A stretch of 64,000 bases of DNA from Marinobacter sp. SS13-12 (GCF_030227115.1 NZ_JASSUA010000002.1:372001-436000); one strand, 5' to 3'; positions 15,921 through 25,233 are shown, counted from the stretch's first letter. Translations and numbers: made by a program. The notes: generated from the letters alone by a model not told the origin.

Positions 15921-17018
15921 TTAAGAAACTCGATTCCCGGGTTCCGGCTCCGGTTTGGCAGGCTGTATTTCGAGGCGTCTTTCCGGCCAGTTCAGAATAC
16001 CTGATCGGGTGACCATACGCTCTGCCAATTCGGGAAAATCCTGTTTAACAACATTGGCCGCAAATTCTGATAGAAAAGCGGACTTGAGAGTAGCACGTGC
16101 TTTCTGGGTTCCGGGTTCCAGATAAGGGGCGGACGAGAGCAAAAGAAATCCGTCGTCCGGTACCCGGCCGCTCTCCATATTGGCTCTGATGATACCGGCA
16201 GCCTGGCGGATGGGGTGCGACAGGTCAGGGCTGTAGGGGCCGATGATCAAGGCCACATTGGGTACATGCAGAAAGTCGAATCCCCGTCCGATGCAGATAA
16301 CCCACTCCCGGTGCTCAATGTTCAGTTCCCGGTCGCTTTTCCTGATGTCAGTGATGTGCTGAATGTTGCCGTGGACCAGCGGTAGCAGGTCTCGCTGGAC
16401 CGGTATCGGCATATCGGGGTACAGGGCTGCTATTCGTGAGCCGACCTTGTCGGCCTCGGTGGGAGCAATTGTGGACAGGTCCAGGCTGAGGTCGTCGCGA
16501 CCGTGCAGGACCAGGGCGTCTTCATCGGTTTCGAAACCACAGACCAGAGGGTAGACCGTCTGGTGCCCGCTGCCAAACAACGCTTCAACCTGGCGGCGGA
16601 TACTGAAGGCATGTGCCCGGGCCGCATCACGGTCGCAGTTGAAGCCGGCGCATCCCCGTTCCGTGGCGCCTTTGGAATAGTGGTAGGTGATGACAATGAG
16701 CACCCGCCTGCCAGCGCTGACGGCGTCCTGCACTGTGTCGGCAAGCATGTCTCCGAGATAGGGCCAGCCGAGGTCGAAAATACCGCCAAGGTTGCGAAAG
16801 GGGTGGATGATGCCCAGCGGTGTCTGGGTCACATAGGGCAGATGGATGCGGCCATCCATGCACTTCATGGCAATGATCAGCGTGTTGTGTTCCGCCAGGT
16901 AACGTTGGCGCGCCAGGTGGTTCTCGGGGCTGCAGAAGCTTGCCGAGTGCTTTCGGCTCAGCTCCATCAGCCAGTCAATCCGCTCGTTAATGGGCCGGGA
17001 ATGGACAGGTGTGTTCAT
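15921..17018 (-). CDS. CsoSCA-like (carboxysomal type) carbonic anhydrase homologue
   Basis: A 365-residue protein. It carries the beta-carbonic anhydrase zinc and dyad pattern Cys53-x-Asp55-x-Arg57 (KCMDGR), then His113 (TYHYSKG) and Cys123 (ERGC). The spacing is closer to carboxysome shell carbonic anhydrase CsoSCA than to canonical beta-CAs. No carboxysome genes are nearby. It probably interconverts CO2 and bicarbonate, or is a derived zinc protein. ATG 17018 has GAGGTGA 6 nt upstream. It is the second gene of the PLD-CA-PA2779-PA2778 operon. The fold assignment rests on motifs only. Confidence 0.65.
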   Translation of the reverse strand: MNTPVHSRPINERIDWLMELSRKHSASFCSPENHLARQRYLAEHNTLIIAMKCMDGRIHLPYVTQTPLGIIHPFRNLGGIFDLGWPYLGDMLADTVQDAVSAGRRVLIVITYHYSKGATERGCAGFNCDRDAARAHAFSIRRQVEALFGSGHQTVYPLVCGFETDEDALVLHGRDDLSLDLSTIAPTEADKVGSRIAALYPDMPIPVQRDLLPLVHGNIQHITDIRKSDRELNIEHREWVICIGRGFDFLHVPNVALIIGPYSPDLSHPIRQAAGIIRANMESGRVPDDGFLLLSSAPYLEPGTQKARATLKSAFLSEFAANVVKQDFPELAERMVTRSGILNWPERRLEIQPAKPEPEPGNRVS

Positions 17019-17037
17019 TGAAATCACCTCTTCAAAT

Positions 17038-18474
17038 CTAAAACGTAGACAGTCCCGTCGCCTCCATCAACCTGTATTGCCAGTATCGTAACCTGGATTC
17101 GTCCGCCCAGGCTTCGTAAGGCAGGCTCATCACCGGTGTATCACCGGGACCAAGATTCCACTGCTCATTAAAGAAGCCTGACGCTTTGAGTACCATTACC
17201 GAATGCGTTGTTGACGTTAGGTGAACGCTGGTCTCAAGATTCAGGTCGTCCAGATTTCGGCGGGTGAAATTGGCAGAGCCCAGCAGCAGTTGTGCGTTGC
17301 CATCATAGTCGCGCCTCAGAAGGAGCTTGGTGTGGCATTGCTCACCCTCGGTGTGACACCAGCGTACTGTGACGCCGGCGCTGTTGAGTTCCATAGCGGT
17401 CTGGCGATTGGGGATACCGCTCTTCTTGAGGCCGAAGGCGTCGTTATTGGCGTCCAGCAGCACGCGTACCTGCACGCCTCGTTTATGGGCGTCTTTCAAC
17501 GCCTCCACAAGGGCGCGATGGGACAGATAGAAAATCGCCAGGTCCAGGCGGTCTCCGGGTGCCGCAGTGTCGATAATCTCCCTGGCGGACGCGAGGATGG
17601 CCGATTCTGTGACAACCCTGATGGTTTCCGGTGATTCAGGCTCAGTGTCGGGAAGGTTGCCCAGGGCAGTGTCCACAGCGGTTGTGTCCGCACCGGACAT
17701 GGCAAGAACAGCCCGCTCGGACCTGAGCAGGTCAGCAACCGCCGGGCCCTCGAATCGCAGGCCAATGTTGCTGTGGCGGCTACTGCCATCGTGGGGGTTG
17801 GCGGAGGTTACCACCGCCGTGAAACCGTCAGCACTGTCCACCACCAGCGTTTTGCGATGGTTGGCTTTGAAATTGGGTAGTGCCAGGTAACTGCGAAGGG
17901 TGACCGGTTGTTCGCCCAGCGCATTGGGCAACCAGCCCGCAGAGGCGGAGTTGCCCATCCACTGACAGCAAATGCGCCAAAATCCGGACCAGAGCGGGTT
18001 GCTGTCACGCAGGCGCTCCAGGCGGGTTTCCACCACCGGTATGCCAGCCTGTCGGAGTTGCTCGAAGTGGGGGGACGTTGTACCGCCATAGACCGTATTG
18101 ATGGGATCGGAAATCACGATGATGTCCATATCGGGATGCGCCTGCTTGCGTGCAATCAGCGCATCGGTAAGCGTGCTGGCCAGCGGTATCTGGCGGCTGT
18201 CATTGGCGCGGAAATCGTTAAACAGGAACATGTCCACCAACACAAACTGCTGTGCATCGGCAATCAGGCTGAAGATTTCTGCAAAGATCTCCTGATCCAG
18301 CCGTGGTTCTTCATTGCCGAAGTGCAGGGTTCGGTCGGTGAGCAGCCTGGGGTTGATAACCGGCTGTTCATCACCGTGGAAGCTGAGCCCCTGAGGGAGG
18401 GATTTGAATGAGTGGTAGAGGCTGGTTGTTGTGATGGCCAGAACAATCAGGCCAATCAGTAACTTGAATGTCAT
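17038..18474 (-). CDS. Phospholipase D-like protein (two HKD motifs), membrane anchored
   Basis: A 478-residue protein with an N-terminal helix (FKLLIGLIVLAITTTSLY) and two PLD half-sites. The first is HRKTLVVD followed by VVTSANPHDGSS. The second is HTKLLLRRD followed by LLGSANFTRRNL, with one extra residue between Lys and Asp compared with canonical HxKx4D. This fits cardiolipin synthase-like or phosphodiesterase activity on the periplasmic side. It leads an operon with a carbonic anhydrase homologue (19-bp gap), which is unusual company. Confidence 0.85.
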   Translation of the reverse strand: MTFKLLIGLIVLAITTTSLYHSFKSLPQGLSFHGDEQPVINPRLLTDRTLHFGNEEPRLDQEIFAEIFSLIADAQQFVLVDMFLFNDFRANDSRQIPLASTLTDALIARKQAHPDMDIIVISDPINTVYGGTTSPHFEQLRQAGIPVVETRLERLRDSNPLWSGFWRICCQWMGNSASAGWLPNALGEQPVTLRSYLALPNFKANHRKTLVVDSADGFTAVVTSANPHDGSSRHSNIGLRFEGPAVADLLRSERAVLAMSGADTTAVDTALGNLPDTEPESPETIRVVTESAILASAREIIDTAAPGDRLDLAIFYLSHRALVEALKDAHKRGVQVRVLLDANNDAFGLKKSGIPNRQTAMELNSAGVTVRWCHTEGEQCHTKLLLRRDYDGNAQLLLGSANFTRRNLDDLNLETSVHLTSTTHSVMVLKASGFFNEQWNLGPGDTPVMSLPYEAWADESRLRYWQYRLMEATGLSTF

Positions 18475-18658
18475 TGTTGTGCTTCCGGGCGAAGACGTCC
18501 ATTTTGTGAACTATACGACAGAAGGGCGGTTGGCGTCCTTTAAACCCTCTTCATCACCGGTTAATTCCACTGGATGCGTGATGGTGCTCCCAGCTAAACA
18601 AACCTTTACAAAAAACAGCCCCTGGTAACCTATCGCTGCCTGCGTTCACTTTATAAAC

Positions 18659-20350
18659 TTGCTGAATCAACCATTTATAATAACGGTACCTGTGGACTCA
18701 CTGGCTTTTGTTTTTTCCCGCATTTTCAGCCTGCGCCTGCTCATTATTGGTCTGGCGCTGGTCTTTGCCTTCACGGGTGAAGCACTCCCGATGCTGGGCT
18801 GGGCAGATCGTGTTCTGTTCGGCTCCCTTGGAAACCCTTCCGGTATTGTTGACCCAGGCGCACTGGTGAGAATGTCGCCGGAGGTATTCAGTGCGGCCCT
18901 GGAAGCGAGAGGGCTTTACGAGCCTCCCTGGGCTGCAGTCGCCATTCGCACCGGGCTTATGGTATCCGCATTGTTTCTGGTGCTTGCGGTTCCCCGCATG
19001 GGCGCTGGTGTGGCCCTGCCTGTCATTCTGCTGGCGGCCGGATCACTGGTGGTATTGCAGGCTGCCTTCATGTTTTACGAGAATGCCTGGTTGCCGCTCG
19101 GGGAAGTGGTCACCCTGTTGGTGACGGGGTACCTCATCATGCTTTTCTGGCTGCAACCCCGGCGGGATCTCGAGGCACTGTCCGAGAATGTGCAGGCGGC
19201 GCGGACCCGCCTGGGCAAGCTGTTACTGCAGCAGGGCCAGCCGGACGAAGCGCTGGAAGTGTTGTCCGAGTGTCCTCCCAGCGAGGACACTCTCGGCCTG
19301 CAGTACGATATCGCTATCCAGCAGGAGCGTAAACGCCAGTATGACAAGGCCTGCACCACCTATCGGCAGATTCTTGGTCAGAAGCGCAAGTACCGGGATG
19401 CCGACAAACGCCTGGCGGCCCTGGAAAACCTGAATGCGGAAGGTGCCGCTACCGTGGCGGGAAGCTTCGACAGCACACGAACGCTGGTATTGCCGGAACA
19501 GAGCGTCAGCCGACCCACTCTGGGCCGTTATGAGATCGAACGGGAGATCGGGCGTGGCGCCATGGGCGTGGTCTATCTTGGCAAGGACCCTAAAATCGCC
19601 CGCACGGTGGCGATCAAGACGCTCAGTTACCAGGCCTTCGATGACAACGAATTGCGGGACCTGAAATCCCGGTTTTTCAGGGAAGCGGAAGCGGCAGGGC
19701 GCCTCAGTCACCCGGCCATCGTCACTGTCTACGATGTCGGCGAAGAAGCAGACCTGGCATTTATTGCCATGGACTATGCCAGGGGTCGTCCGCTCAGCGA
19801 CTTCGGCAAGCCGGGCCGTCTGTTGCCACTGGCAACGGTGCTCGATATTGTCGCCAGGGTGGCAGACGCACTGGATTACGCCCATCGCCAGAAGATCATT
19901 CACCGCGACATAAAGCCTGGCAACATTATTTTCAACCCGGACAATGGTGAAATCAAAATCACCGACTTCGGGATTGCCAAGATCTCGGATGATTCCCGTA
20001 CCCGCACTGGTAGCGTGATGGGAAGCCCGCTCTATATGTCGCCCGAGCAACTCAAGGGACAGAAGGTAACCGGTGCGTCCGACACCTATAGTCTGGGCAT
20101 CACGCTGTACAAGCTGGTATCCGGAGAAACACCCTATCAGGGGGATACCCTGGCGAACCTGACCTACCAGATTCTGAACAAGCGCCCGAAGAGTGTCCGC
20201 GAGTTTAATCCGGAACTGCCCAATGGCGTGGTTCGTCTTATCAATAAAGCCATCCAGCGGGAGCCGGACAAGCGCTTCCTCAGTGCCGCCACCATGGCAG
20301 AAGCACTGCGGCGGCAGGCATCCCGCGAGGCGAAGGAGGAAGCATCGTGA
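18659..20350 (+). CDS. Membrane Ser/Thr protein kinase (CHASE2-like N-terminus)
   Basis: A 563-residue protein. Residues 15-175 hold one transmembrane helix, a short extracytoplasmic loop and about three further helices, like a shrunken CHASE2 sensor. Residues 180-265 are TPR-like helices. The kinase domain (about 290-555) has GRGAMGVVY, Lys320 in VAIKT, HRDIKPGN (Asp417) and DFG (436-438), so it should be active. The TTG start has no clear ribosome site and GTG 18692 is an alternative. It is coupled to a PP2C phosphatase (stop overlaps its ATG) and an FHA gene: a complete phospho-signalling operon. Confidence 0.9.
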   Translation: MLNQPFIITVPVDSLAFVFSRIFSLRLLIIGLALVFAFTGEALPMLGWADRVLFGSLGNPSGIVDPGALVRMSPEVFSAALEARGLYEPPWAAVAIRTGLMVSALFLVLAVPRMGAGVALPVILLAAGSLVVLQAAFMFYENAWLPLGEVVTLLVTGYLIMLFWLQPRRDLEALSENVQAARTRLGKLLLQQGQPDEALEVLSECPPSEDTLGLQYDIAIQQERKRQYDKACTTYRQILGQKRKYRDADKRLAALENLNAEGAATVAGSFDSTRTLVLPEQSVSRPTLGRYEIEREIGRGAMGVVYLGKDPKIARTVAIKTLSYQAFDDNELRDLKSRFFREAEAAGRLSHPAIVTVYDVGEEADLAFIAMDYARGRPLSDFGKPGRLLPLATVLDIVARVADALDYAHRQKIIHRDIKPGNIIFNPDNGEIKITDFGIAKISDDSRTRTGSVMGSPLYMSPEQLKGQKVTGASDTYSLGITLYKLVSGETPYQGDTLANLTYQILNKRPKSVREFNPELPNGVVRLINKAIQREPDKRFLSAATMAEALRRQASREAKEEAS

Positions 20351-21096
20351 TGATTCCCCGGGTAGCCGGTCTCAGTGACGTCGGGGCTGTGCGCGCAACC
20401 AATCAGGACGCCATTGACTGGCGGGTCAGTGATGATAACCGGCAGGTGTTATTGGTCGTTGCTGATGGCATGGGGGGCTATCAGGGCGGAGAAATTGCCA
20501 GCCGGATTGCGGTAGATACGGTCATGGAGGCGCTGGGAGGGTACCTGATGCCCGGAAAGGCGAGCGATTCAGACACGCCCCCGGACGCCATGCAGGCGTC
20601 CATCAACCTTGCCAATGAGCGCATTCAGGAGCGCAGGGCAGGGGACGTGGACCTTGCTAAAATGGGCACGACCCTGGTGATCACCTGGATGATCGATGGT
20701 GAAGCTCACATTGCACACCTCGGAGATTCCCGCTGTTATCTTGTTCACGAGGGTAAACTGCGGTGTCTGACCCGGGACGATACCGTGGTTCAGAACATGC
20801 TGGAAGATGGCAGTATCCAGCCGGACGATGTGCCCCATGTACCCTTTCGAAACGTGCTGACCCGCGCTCTCGGCGCGTCATCTTCACTCGCCAGTTTCGG
20901 GAAGGTAGCGCTGCGTCCGGGCGATAGTCTGCTGCTGTGCTCCGATGGCCTCACCGGTGCCCTGCCGGAGGCTGACTGGTTACCCATACTGTCAGGCCAG
21001 GGATCTGTGGAAGACAAGGTCCGGGCGCTGGTCAATACAAGCCTGGACAATGAAGCAGCGGATAACGTGTCCGTTGTTCTTTTGACAATCGATTAG
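20350..21096 (+). CDS. PP2C-family Ser/Thr protein phosphatase
   Basis: A 248-residue protein with PP2C motifs: VRATNQD (Asp20), VVADGMGGYQGGE (metal ligand Asp39), MGTTLV, HLGDSRCYL and DNVSVVLL. It is a Stp/PppA-type metal-dependent phosphatase expected to reverse the neighbouring kinase. Its ATG shares one base with the kinase stop (TGATG), and an AAGGAGGAAGC site lies within the kinase end. The GTG at 20347 is also in frame but less likely. Confidence 0.93.
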   Translation: MIPRVAGLSDVGAVRATNQDAIDWRVSDDNRQVLLVVADGMGGYQGGEIASRIAVDTVMEALGGYLMPGKASDSDTPPDAMQASINLANERIQERRAGDVDLAKMGTTLVITWMIDGEAHIAHLGDSRCYLVHEGKLRCLTRDDTVVQNMLEDGSIQPDDVPHVPFRNVLTRALGASSSLASFGKVALRPGDSLLLCSDGLTGALPEADWLPILSGQGSVEDKVRALVNTSLDNEAADNVSVVLLTID

Positions 21097-21110
21097 CAAA
21101 GGAGCCCTGT

Positions 21111-21461
21111 ATGGCGTCACTTTCACAACTGGTGGATAGCGTCGTGGTAACCACGTTTGAACTGGACCAGCCCGAGATTCGTGTCGGCAGGGGTGGAGAC
21201 AACGATATCCGCATCGATGAAATTTCTGTCAGCGGTCATCATGCGGTCATTGAGGCGGTACCCAACGCCTATCTGGAAGACACGGTGGATTACTACATTA
21301 CCGACAGCAACAGCACGAATGGCACGTTTGTGAACGACATCCGCATCAGCGGACGCCAGCGCCTGAACAGCAATGACCTGGTGCGGATTGGCTGGAATGA
21401 ATTCCGGTTTGTGGACGAAGACGAGAATGCGATGGAAAAGACCGCCTACATTCTGGACTAG
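21111..21461 (+). CDS. FHA domain protein
   Basis: A 116-residue single-domain protein with the forkhead-associated core: IRVGRGGDNDIRI, SVSGHHAVIEAV and DSNSTNGTFVND. FHA domains bind phosphothreonine, so this is the probable effector or adaptor of the upstream kinase and phosphatase. It begins 14 bp after the phosphatase, with AAAGGAGC as its ribosome site. No type VI secretion genes are in the window, so a link to that system cannot be claimed. Confidence 0.92.
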   Translation: MASLSQLVDSVVVTTFELDQPEIRVGRGGDNDIRIDEISVSGHHAVIEAVPNAYLEDTVDYYITDSNSTNGTFVNDIRISGRQRLNSNDLVRIGWNEFRFVDEDENAMEKTAYILD

Positions 21462-21482
21462 TGCCTACCGGTTCATGGCTTT

Positions 21483-22196
21483 TTATCGGTTCATGACTAT
21501 CTGTGAAAAGCGATCCAGCAGGGAGGAGGCTTCCGGCGCGCTGGTCACTTCTGCCAGCAGGGCTTCCGCATCAAGCCCTTCCTTCACAAGGTCAGGTGCC
21601 TGTACCTCGAGATAAGCCCGCATGACATCCGATGAAAATTCCGGATGGAACTGAACACCCCATGCGCAGGGTCCCACCCGGAACGCCTGGTGGGCCTCGA
21701 ACTCATTGCGGCCCAGCAGAACAGCGTTGTCCGGCAGCCGCAGAACGGATTGTCGGTGAGTCAGCTGCGCCGGGAACCGGCGGGGGAGCCCCTTGAACAG
21801 GGGATCGTCCAGGGCCGTATCGAGCAGCTCCACCGGATGGGTGCCGGTTTCCCTGCCCCGGGGATGAAAGCCCACCTCGCCGCCCAGAGCGTGGGCCAGC
21901 AACTGATGGCCGTAGCAAACGCCCAGAACCGGAATTTCGGCCCTGACCGCGCCGGCAAGCCAGTGGCCGGTCTGTTCGCTCCATGGTTCACGGTCGCTGA
22001 CCATGGCCGGAGAGCCGGTGATGACGATGCCGTCCCAGTCTTCCGGTTGCCCCGGGAGGTCGTCTACCGTTACATCCACAACATGGGTGTTGAGTTCCGG
22101 CGCCAGCCGGGCTGCAAACCAGCTGTCAAAATCCCCGAATGCCTCGCGTAGAGCAGGGTAGGTGTTGCCGGTTTTCAGTATGACGACCCTTGGCAA
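21483..22196 (-). CDS. Class I glutamine amidotransferase-like protein
   Basis: About 237 residues from a TTG start that has AGGAG 8 nt upstream and lies 1 bp after the YebC stop; upstream in-frame codons fall inside yebC. The triad is Cys94 (GVCYGHQ), His184 and Glu186 (GVQFHPEF). It resembles the GMP-synthase glutaminase domain without a synthetase partner, as in PuuD/YfeJ-like proteins, and the substrate is unknown. It is probably cotranscribed with the YebC-family gene. Confidence 0.85.
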   Translation of the reverse strand: MPRVVILKTGNTYPALREAFGDFDSWFAARLAPELNTHVVDVTVDDLPGQPEDWDGIVITGSPAMVSDREPWSEQTGHWLAGAVRAEIPVLGVCYGHQLLAHALGGEVGFHPRGRETGTHPVELLDTALDDPLFKGLPRRFPAQLTHRQSVLRLPDNAVLLGRNEFEAHQAFRVGPCAWGVQFHPEFSSDVMRAYLEVQAPDLVKEGLDAEALLAEVTSAPEASSLLDRFSQIVMNR

Positions 22197-22197
22197 G

Positions 22198-22932
22198 TTA
22201 CTGCTCCTGTTGGTCAGCAATCACGGCGTTATGGTAGACGTTCTGCACATCATCCAGATCGTTCAGCATGTCCATGAATTTTTCGAACAGCTCGATGTCG
22301 TCGCCTTCAATGGTTGTGGTAGTCTGCGGCAGGAACTGAATCTCGTCTACCTCGAATTCCAGGCCCTCGAACGCGTCCTGCAATGCCTGGCGGGCCTTGG
22401 CGTATTCTGTGTGGGGAGCAAACACGGTAATCATGCCGTCTTCATGCTCAATGTCGGTGACATCCACGTCGGCCATCATCAGTGCTTCCAGTGCGGCCTC
22501 TTCATCGTCGCCGCGGAACCCGAATATAGCGCAGTGGTCGAACATGTGGCTGACACTGCCCTGGGTGCCGATTTTGCACTTGGTTTTGGTAAAGGCCAGG
22601 CGAACGTCACCGAAGGTGCGGTTGGGGTTGTCCGTCAGGCAATCCACAATGGCCATGCAGTTACCCGGCCCGAAGCCCTCATAGCGGGCAGCAGAGAAGT
22701 CTTCACCGGTTCCCCCCTGGGCTTTCTCGATGGCCTTCTCGATAACGTGTGCCGGCACCTGGTCTTTCTTGGCGCGGTCGATCAGGCCGCGCAGGGTCAG
22801 GTTACTGTCCGGATCCGGGCCGCCGGATTTGGCGCACACGTAGATTTCACGACCGTATTTGCTGTAAACCTTGGTTTTGGCGGCGGCCGTTTTGGCCATG
22901 GAGTCTTTGCGGTTCTGATAGGCTCTGCCCAT
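22198..22932 (-). CDS. YebC/PmpR (TACO1) family protein, YeeN-like paralogue
   Basis: A 244-residue protein with a YebC core: [67 protein letters not shown]. It starts [14 protein letters not shown] instead of MAGHSKW, so it is the second (YeeN-like) branch. Members were described as DNA-binding regulators; recent work links the family to ribosomes stalled on difficult peptides. It is the first gene of a pair with the amidotransferase. Confidence 0.9.
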   Translation of the reverse strand: MGRAYQNRKDSMAKTAAAKTKVYSKYGREIYVCAKSGGPDPDSNLTLRGLIDRAKKDQVPAHVIEKAIEKAQGGTGEDFSAARYEGFGPGNCMAIVDCLTDNPNRTFGDVRLAFTKTKCKIGTQGSVSHMFDHCAIFGFRGDDEEAALEALMMADVDVTDIEHEDGMITVFAPHTEYAKARQALQDAFEGLEFEVDEIQFLPQTTTTIEGDDIELFEKFMDMLNDLDDVQNVYHNAVIADQQEQ

Positions 22933-23127
22933 TACGCTGCCTCAATGTTGTCTCAAAAGTGCGGATTTTACTCGACAAAACAGACCGGTGACAGAGTTAT
23001 TTCCCGGCGCTGTGCCCCACCCCGCTATGCCCCACCCAAAGTTGTAAACCTTCGCCACTTTAGAGTCAAAGACGCCACTGATGGCGGGTGGTAGCGTGGA
23101 ATCGTCCCTTGATCCCCGGAGGTTTCC

Positions 23128-23547
23128 ATGACACGCCGATACGCTACCAACCGGATAGCCATGGCCGTGAGTTGTCTGATGTTGCTTTCGCCAGCGGTGC
23201 AGGGCGATGAGTCGGACCAGCAAATGGGCGTCGCCCGCGAGATGGTCAGGGTGCTTGAAGCCTATGCCGTTTACAAAATGGGCCAGTATGATCTGGCTTT
23301 CGAGCGTTACCAGGCGCTTGCCGAGGCGGGTAGCCATCAGGGGATGTACAACCTGGCAAACATGTACGCTGCTGGCCTTGGTGTGGAACAGAGTCACGCC
23401 AGAGCCTTTGAGTGGTATCTGAGAGCGGCCGAAGCCGGCAATAAACTGAGCATGTCCGAAGTCGCAAGAGCTTATGCCGAAGGTATCGGTACCGAGGCAG
23501 ACCCTGTTCAGGCTGACTACTGGCAAGCCATGGCTTCGGACTCATAA
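23128..23547 (+). CDS. Secreted Sel1-repeat (TPR-like) protein
   Basis: A 139-residue exported protein with a signal peptide (MAVSCLMLLSPAVQGDE). Two or three Sel1-like repeats follow: YDLAFERYQALAEAGSHQGM, then YNLANMYAAGLGVEQSHARA and AARAG-type helices. Such repeats mediate protein contacts in the periplasm. No catalytic motif is present. The start has CCGGAGG upstream. It converges on the MBL-fold gene. Confidence 0.85.
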   Translation: MTRRYATNRIAMAVSCLMLLSPAVQGDESDQQMGVAREMVRVLEAYAVYKMGQYDLAFERYQALAEAGSHQGMYNLANMYAAGLGVEQSHARAFEWYLRAAEAGNKLSMSEVARAYAEGIGTEADPVQADYWQAMASDS

Positions 23548-23576
23548 CCCCCTGCGGAACATGAATCCGGTACCCG

Positions 23577-24383
23577 CTACGCTGAAAGGTAGTCGACTGG
23601 CCGCTGGTAATTTTCCTGGCTCACCAGATCAATCCCGCAGTCAACGCTGGATACCCAGTTCAGAAACTGATCCACCATGGCCGGGCCCTCAAAGCGCTTA
23701 CCGTGCTGCGGCACGATGGCGCTGACCTCCATCTGCCGAACCATATTGGCCCACAGCTCACACACCTTCCTTGATGCAATGTAGCGCCGGTGGAAACCGA
23801 TCATGTTGGGTATGTGCCTGTCGAAGTCTGTGACCGGCTTGTGGTCATCCTCACCACCCATGGACGCTCCCAGGTCCCCCGAAAACAGGATTCTGGATAC
23901 CGGATCATAGAACTGCAGGTTACCCACCGAGTGCATGAAGTGGGCGGGCAGGCACTGGATATAGGATGCCCCGAAAGGCACGTTAATGCCGCCGTCCGGC
24001 ACGCTTACAATGCGGTCGTAAACGCTTCCGCTGAGTTGCCCGGTTACATAGCCGGATACCAGGTGCGGCAGGAAACGGGCCCAGAGGCGGGAGGTGACGA
24101 TTTTGGCGCGGGTGTGCACAATCCAGCGGTCGATGGCGCCGATGATATCCGGGTCCTGGTGGGAGGCAAACACGTAGTCCATTTCGCGGATATTCATGTA
24201 TCGCGATGCCGCAACAGACAGCGGGGTATAGGTCAGATCTCCGCCCGGATCAATCAGGGCCTCATGCTTGCCATCAACAATCAGGAACTGGTTGGACTGT
24301 ACGCCCTCGCCGGTTACCAGTGAATCGAACATCAGGCACTTGTGTTGCCCGTTATCAAACAGAACGATGGGTTCCGCTGCCAT
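23577..24383 (-). CDS. ODP-type metallo-beta-lactamase fold protein
   Basis: A 268-residue protein. The metal motif is SHQDPDI (His75, Asp77, Asp79) in place of HxHxDH, with His148/His151 in AHFMHSVGN, Asp170 in LFSGDLGASM and a late His in VPQHGKRFEG. This pattern belongs to the diiron oxygen-binding (ODP) branch related to flavodiiron proteins, used as oxygen or redox sensors; no flavodoxin domain is attached. It is downstream of an SRPBCC gene with a hairpin between. Confidence 0.82.
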   Translation of the reverse strand: MAAEPIVLFDNGQHKCLMFDSLVTGEGVQSNQFLIVDGKHEALIDPGGDLTYTPLSVAASRYMNIREMDYVFASHQDPDIIGAIDRWIVHTRAKIVTSRLWARFLPHLVSGYVTGQLSGSVYDRIVSVPDGGINVPFGASYIQCLPAHFMHSVGNLQFYDPVSRILFSGDLGASMGGEDDHKPVTDFDRHIPNMIGFHRRYIASRKVCELWANMVRQMEVSAIVPQHGKRFEGPAMVDQFLNWVSSVDCGIDLVSQENYQRPVDYLSA

Positions 24384-24405
24384 TCTTGTCTCCCGGTAGG
24401 CTGAC

Positions 24406-24428
24406 TATCCGGCCGGGACGGCCGGATA
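24406..24428. terminator. Hairpin between SRPBCC and MBL genes
   Basis: TATCCGGCC and GGCCGGATA form a perfect 9-bp stem around GGGAC. No T-run follows on the minus strand, so its strength is unclear. Confidence 0.45.
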
Positions 24429-24524
24429 CTGCAAAATTTCCGGGAGGGTACAAAATTGGTAAAAGCGACCTATTGCGTCAGGTCAATAAACTGATATCCA
24501 TCAAGAAATGTTTTTCAATATCCC

Positions 24525-24953
24525 TCAGGCAAGCCTGGGAACGCGCCGAATACCCTTGCGTATGGCCTGGTCCAGTGCGGAGCTCACCAGTTTGCCGGTG
24601 TGGGGCACGATGTCTTCGAAGGATATGGTGTACTGGACACGAGTCCTGCCGTTAGCGGCATCCTCGAAGCGGATTCTGCCCAGATGGTTGCGGATAGGGC
24701 TCATGCTGGTAATGGTGTACTCGATCAGCGAGCCCGGCTCAAAGGTAATCACGGTTTCCTTGAGACCGATGGGGCCAATTCCGATTTTGCGGATAGACCC
24801 GACGCCATTGGGATCGGCCTGGTCGCTATCGCGAATTCGTTTTACCGGGGCACCCAGCAATTTGCCAAAACGTTCGTGGTCGGCAAACAGGGCGAACACC
24901 CGGTCTCGCGGAACCTCAAAGGTTTCATCAATTTCAATCGTGTAGGTAGCCAT
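24525..24953 (-). CDS. SRPBCC family protein (polyketide-cyclase-like)
   Basis: A 142-residue protein (MATYTIEIDETFEVPRDRVF...) with the START/Bet v1-like pattern of small SRPBCC proteins: FALFADHERFGKLLGAPVK, GSIRKIGIGPIGLKETVITF, LIEYTITSMSPIRNHLGRIR and a C-terminal helix. These bind hydrophobic ligands. No ligand can be assigned. The start at 24951-24953 fits homologues; the longer frame is not protein-like. Confidence 0.85.
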   Translation of the reverse strand: MATYTIEIDETFEVPRDRVFALFADHERFGKLLGAPVKRIRDSDQADPNGVGSIRKIGIGPIGLKETVITFEPGSLIEYTITSMSPIRNHLGRIRFEDAANGRTRVQYTISFEDIVPHTGKLVSSALDQAIRKGIRRVPRLA

Positions 24954-25233
24954 AACTGCACTCTCAAGAGACTGTTTCAAACAGAGTATCGGGTTATGTG
25001 CTACAACAAAAGTCGTAGAGCACCGATGACCGGGAGCTGGCCCGAAAGGGGCCATCACAAATCAATCCAGACAGCAAAGGCACTCTGATCTGCGTGGATG
25101 ACGAACCCCGGAAAAACCAACCGAATGACGAATCGGGCACCGAAGCACCGGCCCACTCCGACCGATCTACAAGGTCATCGCGCGCTAGTGTTATCCTGAA
25201 CCAATACCCAGCAAAAACAGGAGCAGAAAGCCC

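Noticed and set aside
22162..23094. A 310-codon plus-strand frame opposite the YebC gene
   Set aside because: Lies fully against the YebC-family gene and its upstream region; composition is not protein-like.
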